Positions 57,442 through 64,000 of a DNA stretch of 64,000 nt are shown here, one piece after another. A program made the position numbers and the translations under genes. Location: assembly GCF_026968045.1 (NCBI RefSeq), contig NZ_JAPVBQ010000001.1, positions 248,001-312,000 on the forward strand. The letters are read 5' to 3'. This DNA is from Modestobacter sp. VKM Ac-2977. Lineage in GTDB: Bacteria; Actinomycetota; Actinomycetes; Mycobacteriales; Geodermatophilaceae. The stretch's first letter is position 1. Each line of letters starts with the position of its first letter. The notes beneath the pieces were generated by a model, which worked only from the letters and a program-made list of their open reading frames with translations, made no database searches and had not been told where the DNA came from.

Positions 57442-58275
57442 GTGGAGCCCCGACCGCCGTCCCGGGCGGTGCTGTCCGCCTTCGGGTTGAGCGGGGAGCC
57501 CGTGCTCCTCGCCGGTGGGCAGGGTGGCACCTTCGCCGTCGGCGACGCTGTGCTCAAGCCGTCCACCGATGCCGTCCTCGACGAGTGGACGGCCAGGGTG
57601 ACGACCGACCTGACGCCGGACGGGTTCCGGGTCGCCCGCCCCTTGGCCGCCGGGACGGCGCACGTCGTCGATGGCTGGACCGCCTGGGAGCGGGTCGCGG
57701 GTGAGCACCGTCTCCACGGCGGGCCGTGGCGGGACGCCGTGGCCGTGGCCGACCGCTTCACCGCGGCGCTCCGGGCCGTCGACCGGCCGCTGCCCGAGCT
57801 CCCCGACACGGTGTGGAAGCAGGCCGACCGGATGGCCTGGGACGAGACGCCGGCCCACTGGCGCGGGCCGGGGGCCGTGGTGCTGGACCGGCTGCAGGCG
57901 CTGAAGCGGCCGGTGTCGGCCGCCGAGCAGCTGGTGCACGGTGACCTGGCCGGCAACCTGCTCTGGCAGCCGACCCTGCCGCCGGCGGTCATCGACCTCA
58001 CCCCCTACCGCCGTCCCGCCGGCTACGCCAGCGCCCTGCTCGTGGTGGACGCAGTGCTCTCGTACGGAGCCGGTCTCGACCTGCTCGACCTGGTCGCCGA
58101 CCCGGTCCAGCTCGACCAGGTGGTCCTCCGTGCGCTGCTGTTCCGGCTGATCACCGACGACCTGTTCCTCTGCGGGCTGCCACGTGAGGAGCGGACCTCC
58201 GGGCGGTGGGGTGAGCGGGAGGTCCGCGAGCGCCTTGTCCACGCCCGGCCGCTCGTCACGTTCCTGGGCGGCTGA
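57442..58275 (+). CDS. TIGR02569-type phosphotransferase-like protein
   Basis: A 277-residue protein with a degenerate kinase-like fold. LLAGGQGGTFAVGDAVLKP resembles a nucleotide loop and HGDLAGNLLW followed by VIDLTPYRRP resembles the catalytic loop of aminoglycoside phosphotransferases. It fits the actinobacterial TIGR02569 family as remembered. The substrate is unknown. It is divergent from the WYL-like gene, with mirrored leaderless promoters. Confidence 0.82.
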   Translation: MEPRPPSRAVLSAFGLSGEPVLLAGGQGGTFAVGDAVLKPSTDAVLDEWTARVTTDLTPDGFRVARPLAAGTAHVVDGWTAWERVAGEHRLHGGPWRDAVAVADRFTAALRAVDRPLPELPDTVWKQADRMAWDETPAHWRGPGAVVLDRLQALKRPVSAAEQLVHGDLAGNLLWQPTLPPAVIDLTPYRRPAGYASALLVVDAVLSYGAGLDLLDLVADPVQLDQVVLRALLFRLITDDLFLCGLPREERTSGRWGEREVRERLVHARPLVTFLGG

Positions 58276-58390
58276 GGCGGCGCGGTCGCCTGCCGGGCAG
58301 GAGCGGCGCGACGCGCGCTGGCCACCAGGTGCGCCGGGGATCCACCCGCGGTGCACCCCGTGCCCGGCCGGGCTCTGTCACCATCCCGGG

Positions 58391-58909
58391 GTGCCCGCGC
58401 TCGACGACCCGCAGACCCGCACCGACCTGGCCGCGCTCCGGGCGGGGGCGCTGCGCTGGCTGGCCGGTGGTGTGGTCGCCGTCGTCCTGGGGTGGCTGCT
58501 CGGGGCCGCCGTCATCCGGATCACCGCCGAAGGCGGGGCGCGGCCGCCGTTCGCCGGGCTGATGGTCGTGCTGCTCGTCGTCGGCGGGCTGGTCGTGGCC
58601 GTCGTCGGGCTGGGCGCCTGGCTGCGCGCCCGCCGGTGGACCGCCGCCCTGGCCCGGGAGCCCTGGCAGCACGGGCGGTTGCGGATCGCCGGCCCGGCGC
58701 TGCTGCAGGTCGAGCCGGCCGGGTACGACGAGCTCACCGACGAGCCGCTGCGGCTGCAGCTCAAGTCGACGGCGGTCTGGCGCACCCGCGCGGTGCAGCG
58801 GCTGGACGGCGCCGAGGTGCGCTACGCCGAGGTCTCCCCGCGGGAGTGGCTGCTCACCGCCGACGGCGCCGGCACGGTCTACGGCGCCCGGCCGGCCGGC
58901 CGGCGCTGA
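58391..58909 (+). CDS. Unrecognised two-TM membrane protein
   Basis: A 172-residue protein with two hydrophobic segments (WLAGGVVAVVLGWLLGAAVI and GLMVVLLVVGGLVVAVVGLG) followed by a soluble beta-rich tail of 95 residues. GTG 58391 lies six bases after a CACCAT hexamer. No family is recognised. Confidence 0.7.
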   Translation: MPALDDPQTRTDLAALRAGALRWLAGGVVAVVLGWLLGAAVIRITAEGGARPPFAGLMVVLLVVGGLVVAVVGLGAWLRARRWTAALAREPWQHGRLRIAGPALLQVEPAGYDELTDEPLRLQLKSTAVWRTRAVQRLDGAEVRYAEVSPREWLLTADGAGTVYGARPAGRR

Positions 58910-59025
58910 CCCCTCCCAGCGACACGGCCACCCCGCGGCGTGCGTGAGCCGGGTGCGACGCGGGAAGATGGCCGACGAGGCACCCGGGCAGCACTCCCGG
59001 GCCCGGCAGAGCAACTGGAGGCGTC

Positions 59026-59247
59026 ATGTCCAAGCGCAAGGCGAAGCACGCTCACCTGGTCGAGCCGACCTGGGGGCAGTCGAGTGGCGACGGTCCGCCG
59101 GTGACCGAGCTGGTCAGCGAGATGGCCGGCGGTCTCTCCCCGTTCGGTGAGGACCACGCCTTCCCGCTCCCGCCGGAGCGGCTGCGCTATGCCCATCCGG
59201 TCGACAAGCCCAACCGGGCCGGCCTGATGGCGGGCGAGGGCCGGTGA
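59026..59247 (+). CDS. Small protein coupled to acyl-CoA synthetase, 73 residues
   Basis: Starts [20 protein letters not shown] and ends [20 protein letters not shown]; hydrophilic, no membrane segment. CTGGAGG lies 5 bases before the ATG. The stop overlaps the acyl-CoA synthetase GTG (GTGA), so the two are co-translated. No family recognised. Confidence 0.7.
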   Translation: MSKRKAKHAHLVEPTWGQSSGDGPPVTELVSEMAGGLSPFGEDHAFPLPPERLRYAHPVDKPNRAGLMAGEGR

Positions 59248-60899
59248 CGGCCCCCGCGCTGCCGTCCTACAGCAGCGGCACCTCCACGGTGCCCCTGCTG
59301 GGCGACACGATCGGGGACGACCTCGACCGGACGGCAGCGCGGGTGGGCGACCACGAGGCGCTCGTCGAGTGCGCCACGGGCCGCCGCTGGACCTACCCCG
59401 AGCTGGTCGCCGAGGTCGACGCCTGCGCCCTCGGCCTGGACGCCCTCGGCGTGGCCAAGGGCGACCGGGTGGGCATCTGGGCGCCGAACTGCGCCGAGTG
59501 GGTCTTCGTGCAGTACGGGACGGCGAAGCTCGGCGCCGTCCTGGTCAACATCAACCCCGCCTACCGCACCCACGAGCTGTCCTACGTGCTGCGCCAGGCG
59601 GGCATCTCGGTGCTGGTGGCCGCGCCGGAGTTCAAGGGCAGCGACTACCGCGCCATGGTCGACGAGGTGCGCGGGGACTGCCCCGACCTGCGCGAGGTCG
59701 TCTTCCTCGGTGACGAGGAGTGGACGCAGCTGCTGGACACCGGCCGGGCGGGCGACCGGGCCCGGCTGGCCGAGCGGGCGGCGCAGCTCTCGCCCGACGA
59801 CCCGATCAACATCCAGTACACCTCCGGGACGACGGGCTTCCCCAAGGGCGCCACGCTCACCCACCACAACCTGCTCAACAACGGGTTCTCCGTGGGCGAG
59901 GGCTGTGGCTACACCGAGGCCGACCGGGTCTGCATCCCGGTGCCCTACTACCACTGCTTCGGCATGGGGATGGGCAACCTGGGCTGCACCTCGCACGGCG
60001 CGACGATGGTCATCCCGGCGCCCGGCTTCGACCCCGCGGCGACGTTGCGGGCGGTGCAGGACGAGCGGTGCACCTCGCTCTACGGCGTCCCGACGATGTT
60101 CATCGCCGAGCTGGCGCTGCCGGACTTCGCCTCCTACGACCTGTCCAGCCTGCGCACCGGGATCATGGCCGGCTCGCCGTGCCCGGTCGAGGTGATGAAG
60201 CGGGTGGTCGAGGAGATGGGGATGGCGGAGGTGACCATCTGTTACGGCATGACCGAGACCTCCCCGGTGTCCACCCAGACCGCCGCCGAGGACGACCTGG
60301 AGCGGCGGACGTCGACCGTCGGGCGGGTGCACCCGCACCTGGAGGTCAAGGTGGTGGACCCGAACACCGGGCTGACCGTCCCGCGCGGGCAGACCGGTGA
60401 GTTCTGCACCCGCGGCTACTCGGTGATGCTGGGCTACTGGGACGAGCCGGAGAAGACCGCCGAGGTGCTCGACGCCGCCCGCTGGATGCACACCGGCGAC
60501 CTCGCCGTGATGGACGACGCCGGCTACCTCAACATCGTCGGCCGGATCAAGGACATGGTGATCCGCGGCGGGGAGAACGTGTACCCGCGGGAGATCGAGG
60601 AGTTCCTCTTCACCCATCCCGACGTCGTCGAGGCCCAGGTGATCGGCGTCCCGGACGAGCGCTTCGGCGAGGAGCTGATGGCCTGGGTGCGCCTGCGGGC
60701 GGAGGCCGAACCGCTCTCCGCGGAGGGGCTGCGCGCCTTCTGCGCCGGCAAGCTGGCCCACTACAAGGTGCCGCGGTACGTGAAGGTCGTCGACGCCTTC
60801 CCGATGACGGTGACCGGCAAGGTGCGCAAGGTCGAGATGCGCGAGACGTCGATCGACGAGCTGGGCCTGCAGGCCGCAGCCGCGCACCGTTTCGCCTGA
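59244..60899 (+). CDS. AMP-binding acyl-CoA synthetase (FadD-like)
   Basis: Activates a carboxylic acid through an acyl-AMP to its CoA thioester. The 551 residues contain [16 protein letters not shown] (from about 192), the A5-type [41 protein letters not shown] and the C-terminal catalytic Lys region [12 protein letters not shown]. Length and motifs suit a medium/long-chain ligase; chain length cannot be read. It is translated from a GTG overlapping the 73-residue gene. Confidence 0.93.
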   Translation: MTAPALPSYSSGTSTVPLLGDTIGDDLDRTAARVGDHEALVECATGRRWTYPELVAEVDACALGLDALGVAKGDRVGIWAPNCAEWVFVQYGTAKLGAVLVNINPAYRTHELSYVLRQAGISVLVAAPEFKGSDYRAMVDEVRGDCPDLREVVFLGDEEWTQLLDTGRAGDRARLAERAAQLSPDDPINIQYTSGTTGFPKGATLTHHNLLNNGFSVGEGCGYTEADRVCIPVPYYHCFGMGMGNLGCTSHGATMVIPAPGFDPAATLRAVQDERCTSLYGVPTMFIAELALPDFASYDLSSLRTGIMAGSPCPVEVMKRVVEEMGMAEVTICYGMTETSPVSTQTAAEDDLERRTSTVGRVHPHLEVKVVDPNTGLTVPRGQTGEFCTRGYSVMLGYWDEPEKTAEVLDAARWMHTGDLAVMDDAGYLNIVGRIKDMVIRGGENVYPREIEEFLFTHPDVVEAQVIGVPDERFGEELMAWVRLRAEAEPLSAEGLRAFCAGKLAHYKVPRYVKVVDAFPMTVTGKVRKVEMRETSIDELGLQAAAAHRFA

Positions 60900-60956
60900 G
60901 CCCCGCCGCCCGCTCCCGGCCCGGAAAGCGGTGGCCGCGGGGTGGCCGGCCGTGGT

Positions 60957-60962
60957 TAACCT
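60957..60962 (+). promoter_or_regulatory. -10 (TAACCT) upstream of the second csp
   Basis: TAACCT lies 7 bases before a GTG at 60970 that opens a 30-codon ORF, and 82 bases before the csp start. Confidence 0.5.
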
Positions 60963-61043
60963 GGCGGGCGTGCAGCCCACCGCGGCTGCCGACGCCACCG
61001 GCCGCGACGGCCGGGACCAGGAACGACTGACTGAGGGATCGAC

Positions 61044-61427
61044 GTGCCCAGCGGCAAGGTGAAGTGGTTCAACGCGGAGAAGGGCTTCGGCTTCCTCGCC
61101 CACTCGGACGGCCCGGACGTGTTCGTGCACAAGGACGCGCTGCCCGCCGGCACCACCGAGCTCAAGCCCGGCCAGCGCGTGGAGTTCGGCATCGTCCAGG
61201 GCCGCCGGGGTGACCAGGCGCTGCAGGTCCAGGTGCTCGACCCGTTGCCGTCCGCGGTCGCCGGCACCCGCAAGAAGCCCGACGACCTGGTGCCGATCAT
61301 CGAGGACCTGATCACGCTGCTGGACGGCGTCTCGGAGGGCCTGCGGCACGGGCGCCACCCCGACAAGCCGATGGCCCGCAAGGTCGCCGCGGTGCTGCGC
61401 GCGGTCGCCGACGACCTCGACGCCTGA
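61044..61427 (+). CDS. Cold-shock protein with C-terminal extension (CspB-like)
   Basis: A 127-residue protein: an OB-fold cold-shock domain ([23 protein letters not shown]) followed by a helical tail of about 55 residues ([20 protein letters not shown]). M. tuberculosis CspB (Rv0871) has a similar extended form, from memory. GTG 61044 has GAGGGA seven bases upstream. A leaderless 30-codon ORF overlaps its start in another frame. Confidence 0.92.
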   Translation: MPSGKVKWFNAEKGFGFLAHSDGPDVFVHKDALPAGTTELKPGQRVEFGIVQGRRGDQALQVQVLDPLPSAVAGTRKKPDDLVPIIEDLITLLDGVSEGLRHGRHPDKPMARKVAAVLRAVADDLDA

Positions 61428-61432
61428 GGGAG

Positions 61433-61463
61433 GGCCCCGCTGCAGGGCTCCTGCAGCGGGGCC
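61433..61463. terminator. Bidirectional terminator csp/DUF2771 gene
   Basis: Perfect 14-bp arms GGCCCCGCTGCAGG and complement around GCT, between convergent stops. Confidence 0.75.
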
Positions 61464-61464
61464 G

Positions 61465-61971
61465 TCAGCCGGCGGGGCTGGTGGTCGTGTCGGCGCGGAT
61501 GAAGCCCACCGGCCAGGCGCCGGAGAGCCCCTCGCAGGCGTCGGTGTCGGAGTCCTCCACGACCACCAGGTAGTAGGTCGGGGGGACGACGTCGGAGGTG
61601 TTGATCTCGTCGAGGACGGCGGTGCCGGCCGGCACGTCGATGTCGCCGATCCGCTCCTCGAGCCGCTCGTCGAAGACCTGGACGCTCCAGCCGGCCTCGG
61701 CCACCGCGTCGGGCACCTCCAGCACGATCTCGGTGTCCGGCGCGACCTCCAGGTACGTCGGCTCGGTCCGGTAGCGCTGGCCCTCCCCGTCCAGGCAGTA
61801 CTGGGTCGGGTTGACGGTGATCGGGTCACCGCCGGCCCGCACGGTGACCGAGGGGGCGGTCCCGCCGTCGTCCCCGGCGGTTCCGCCGGAGCTGCTGGAG
61901 TCCCCGCACCCGGTGAGCAGCAGCACCCCGCTCAGCAGTGCCGTCCCCGATGCCCGTGCTGCCCCGTTCAC
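61465..61971 (-). CDS. DUF2771-type lipoprotein
   Basis: A 168-residue exported lipoprotein: signal peptide with lipobox LLTGC, a Ser/Gly linker, then a domain with VNPTQYCLDGEGQRY and two further Cys. DUF2771 is my best family match. The function is unknown. GTG 61971 overlaps (GTGA) the stop of an upstream 57-codon ORF. Confidence 0.8.
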   Translation of the reverse strand: MNGAARASGTALLSGVLLLTGCGDSSSSGGTAGDDGGTAPSVTVRAGGDPITVNPTQYCLDGEGQRYRTEPTYLEVAPDTEIVLEVPDAVAEAGWSVQVFDERLEERIGDIDVPAGTAVLDEINTSDVVPPTYYLVVVEDSDTDACEGLSGAWPVGFIRADTTTSPAG

Positions 61972-62141
61972 GCTGTTGCCTCCCGATCGGTGGTGCGGAT
62001 GACCCAGCGGCTGCCCAGGCTCCCGAGGGTGCAGCCGACGGCGAGCACCGGCAGCGCCGCAGCCGCGGTGGAGCCCCGCCGGCCGGTGACGGCCAGCGCG
62101 ATCCCGCCACCCCACGTGCGCGGGGCGGGGGAGTCGGGCAC
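61968..62141 (-). CDS. Small membrane protein, 57 residues
   Basis: Starts VPDSPAPRTWGGGIALAV and has a hydrophobic stretch GSTAAAALPVLAVGCTLGSLG before a charged end. GTG 62141 lies six bases after CACCAT. Its stop overlaps the DUF2771 start. It could be a real small protein or the remnant of a transporter gene that occupies this place in mycobacteria. Confidence 0.5.
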   Translation of the reverse strand: MPDSPAPRTWGGGIALAVTGRRGSTAAAALPVLAVGCTLGSLGSRWVIRTTDREATA

Positions 62142-62223
62142 CCGCCCATGGTGCCGCAGCCGCCTGTGCGCGCTGCAGGTGGAAGGACGCCTCCCTGGCC
62201 GGGACGGCCTTGCCGTCATCGGC

Positions 62224-62229
62224 GACAAT
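62224..62229 (+). promoter_or_regulatory. Leaderless -10 (GACAAT) for the DUF3027 gene
   Basis: It lies 7 bases before GTG 62237. Confidence 0.5.
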
Positions 62230-62236
62230 GGGGGAC

Positions 62237-63049
62237 GTGTCCGACTCAACTCCTGCCGCCGCGTCCCCTGGCTCCTCTCCCGACGAGGTGCTGGCCGCTG
62301 CGGTCGAGCAGGCCCGGGCCGCCGCGATCGAGGTGGCCGGTGACCCGGCGGCGGTCGGTGAGCACCTGGGGGTGACCCCGGAGGCGCTCGGTGAGCAGGC
62401 CGACCCCGCGCTCGGCGTCGTCGGCACGCACTCCTTCGCCGCCACCCTGCTCGGTTACGCCGGGTGGCACTGGGCCGTGACGCTGGCCGCGGTGCCCGGC
62501 GCCGACGAGGTCACCCTCGACGAGGTCGTGCTGCTCCCGGGTGACTCGGCGCTGCTCGCCCCGGCGTGGGTGCCGTGGCACGAGCGGCTGCGCCCCGGCG
62601 ACCTGTCGGTGGGCGACGTGCTGCCCTCCACCGAGGACGACGCCCGGCTGGTGCCCGCGTACCTGGCCGACGACGACTCCGCCGAGGACCCGGCCGGCCG
62701 CGTCGTCGCCGAGGAGCTGGGCATCGGCCGGGAGCGGGTGCTCTCACCCGAGGGGCGGATCGAGGCCGCGCAGCGCTGGCGCGACGGGGACTTCGGGCCC
62801 CGCTCGTCGATGGCCCGGCACGCCCCCGGCCCCTGCTCGACCTGCGGTTTCTACCTGCCGCTGGCCGGTTCGCTCCGGCTGTCGCTGGGTGCCTGCAGCA
62901 ACGCCTACGCCCCGGCCGACGGGCACGTCGTCACCGCCGACTACGGCTGCGGCGCGCACAGCCAGGCCAGCCTGGAGCGCACCGACGGCGAGCCGGCCGA
63001 GTTCACCCCCACGGCGCGCTACGACACCGCGGACTTCGACGTCATCTGA
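62237..63049 (+). CDS. DUF3027 family protein
   Basis: A 270-residue soluble protein. VGTHSFAATLLGYAGWHWAV, WHERLRPGDLSVGDVLP and a zinc-like CSTCGFYLPL...CSNAY...YGCGAHS are the DUF3027 pattern (Rv0877 in M. tuberculosis, from memory). The function is unknown. Leaderless start at GTG 62237. Confidence 0.88.
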   Translation: MSDSTPAAASPGSSPDEVLAAAVEQARAAAIEVAGDPAAVGEHLGVTPEALGEQADPALGVVGTHSFAATLLGYAGWHWAVTLAAVPGADEVTLDEVVLLPGDSALLAPAWVPWHERLRPGDLSVGDVLPSTEDDARLVPAYLADDDSAEDPAGRVVAEELGIGRERVLSPEGRIEAAQRWRDGDFGPRSSMARHAPGPCSTCGFYLPLAGSLRLSLGACSNAYAPADGHVVTADYGCGAHSQASLERTDGEPAEFTPTARYDTADFDVI

Positions 63050-63088
63050 GCGCCGCGCCCAGGCGCATCGCACGCTCTTCGCCCGCTG

Positions 63089-63130
63089 TGCACGCCCTAC
63101 AGCACGTGCAGTGTGTGCACTGGGCGTGCA
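63089..63130. terminator. GTGCA-rich dyad between convergent genes
   Basis: TGCACGCCC and GGGCGTGCA arms enclose 24 bases with further GCACGTGC and TGTGCAC dyads. It lies 40 bases after the DUF3027 stop and 16 bases past the DUF2530 stop. Confidence 0.5.
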
Positions 63131-63145
63131 ATGGGGCAGGTCGTC

Positions 63146-63355
63146 TCAGCGCTGGCCCTGCCAGCGCATGAGCGCCAGTCCGAGGCCGGGCAGCACGACG
63201 CCGGCCACGCAGGTCCAGGTCCAGACCGGGTCGACCCGGTCGCCGAGGAAGAGCAGCACCACGAGGGCGATCGCCCACAGCGCGGTACCCGTCAGGACCA
63301 CCCGCACCGTGTCGACCTGCAGGGGCGGCGGAGAGGGCCGGGTCGGAGCGGGCAC
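63146..63355 (-). CDS. DUF2530 family membrane protein
   Basis: A 69-residue protein with two hydrophobic segments (VVLTGTALWAIALVVLLFLG and TWTCVAGVVLPGLGLALM). PPPLQVDTVRVVLTGTALWA is the DUF2530 pattern. The function is unknown. GTG 63355 lies six bases after TAGGGT. Confidence 0.88.
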   Translation of the reverse strand: MPAPTRPSPPPLQVDTVRVVLTGTALWAIALVVLLFLGDRVDPVWTWTCVAGVVLPGLGLALMRWQGQR

Positions 63356-63361
63356 CCCCCG

Positions 63362-63367
63362 ACCCTA
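63362..63367 (-). promoter_or_regulatory. Leaderless -10 (TAGGGT) for the DUF2530 gene
   Basis: It lies 6 bases before the GTG on the minus strand. Confidence 0.55.
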
Positions 63368-63520
63368 GGCCGCTGAACCGCAGGTCGGAACGGTGGTCCG
63401 TCCGACGCGCCCGGGCGGTGTGGCACGCTGTCGCCGCTCGATGCCACCCGCACCGGGCGGCCCGCCGGGGACGTCGACCCCGCCGGAGCCGCGCCGGTCG
63501 CCGTCCCCGGGGGTCCACCC

Positions 63521-64000
63521 ATGCCCGACAAGTCCCGCAAGCGTGCCCGCAAGGTCGTCAGTGGCACGGGTGCGACCGCCGTCGGCGCCGCGCCCGCACC
63601 GGCCGACGCCGGGACCCCCGCCGAAGTCGTGACCGGCCCCCGGCGCAGCCCCGGGCCGAGGGTGCGCCCGAAGAACGGGCTGGACCGCTACTTCTCGATC
63701 ACCGAGCGGCGGTCCACGGTCGCCCGTGAGGTGCGGGGTGGCTTCACGACGTTCTTCGCGATGGCCTACATCGTCGTGCTGAACCCGATCATCCTGTCCG
63801 GCGCGGACGTCGACGGGAACACGCTGCCGTTCGCCTCGGTCGCCGCCGTCACGGCGTTCGTGGCCGGCGTGCTGACCATCGCGATGGGCATCGTGGGGCG
63901 CTACCCGTTCGCGCTGGCCACCGGCCTGGGCATCAACGCGATCGTCGCCGTCTACGCCGCCACCCAGCTCACCTGGCCCGAGGTGATGGGGCTGGTCGTG
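63521..64000 (+). CDS. AzgA-like purine permease, N-terminal part
   Basis: Runs off the right edge; 160 codons are visible. After a basic, disordered 50-residue lead comes LDRYFSITERRSTVAREVRG and FTTFFAMAYIVVLNPIIL, the signature of NCS2 AzgA/PbuG adenine, guanine and hypoxanthine permeases, then GRYPFALATGLGINAIV. ATG 63521 has a weak GGGGG site. The long soluble N-terminus is unusual; an internal start near 63680 would be an alternative. Confidence 0.88.
   Translation, partial: MPDKSRKRARKVVSGTGATAVGAAPAPADAGTPAEVVTGPRRSPGPRVRPKNGLDRYFSITERRSTVAREVRGGFTTFFAMAYIVVLNPIILSGADVDGNTLPFASVAAVTAFVAGVLTIAMGIVGRYPFALATGLGINAIVAVYAATQLTWPEVMGLVV

Overview
The window is about 75 percent G+C and densely packed, with GTG starts, four-base stop/start overlaps and no rRNA, CRISPR array, prophage or insertion sequence that I can see. 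Gene content and order point to a high-GC actinobacterium. From memory of related genomes, the family Geodermatophilaceae (Blastococcus, Geodermatophilus, Modestobacter) is the best guess; the genus is not resolved.

Region 1 (1-7,430) is a cofactor operon: the end of a DUF2520 gene, then panC-panD-nadB-nadC-coaX-lysS (pantothenate, NAD, CoA, lysyl-tRNA), followed by lsr2. Region 2 (7,660-22,190) holds clpC, mutY, a membrane protein, disA, radA, an LpqE-like lipoprotein, an FeS-type photolyase-like gene, a UbiA prenyltransferase, and carD-ispD-ispF-cysS-rlmB. Regions 1 and 2 follow the order remembered for Mycobacterium tuberculosis Rv3603c-Rv3579c, with some genes lost or gained.

Region 3 (22,300-36,210) is mixed: a DUF445 protein, an HtrA-type protease, a tRNA-Thr(TGT), dodecin, DUF5313 and RarD proteins, DUF3263 and LytR_C proteins, an unusual hydrolase-ABC ATPase fusion with its permease, a HAD phosphatase, and threonine synthase behind a SAM-I riboswitch. 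Region 4 (36,400-38,600) is cspA and groEL, the latter behind two CIRCE operators. Region 5 (38,700-47,900) has small metabolic and regulatory genes, zwf, and a large LuxR-type (LAL) regulator.

Region 6 (48,100-64,000) carries an SF2 helicase, an aminotransferase, an XPB-type helicase, a cyclopropane synthase, a large helicase-associated WYL-like protein, acyl-CoA synthetase, a second cold-shock gene, DUF2771, DUF3027 and DUF2530 proteins, and the start of a purine permease. It resembles the M. tuberculosis Rv0858c-Rv0879c neighbourhood. DNA repair and chromosome-stress genes (mutY, disA, radA, photolyase, XPB and partners, lsr2, carD) are unusually concentrated.

Many genes start 6-8 bases after a TAnnnT hexamer with no ribosome-binding site, so leaderless transcription is widespread. 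Most convergent gene pairs are separated by strong GC-rich hairpins. Starts were chosen by ribosome-binding sites, four-base overlaps, leaderless spacing and remembered family lengths. No database search was run.
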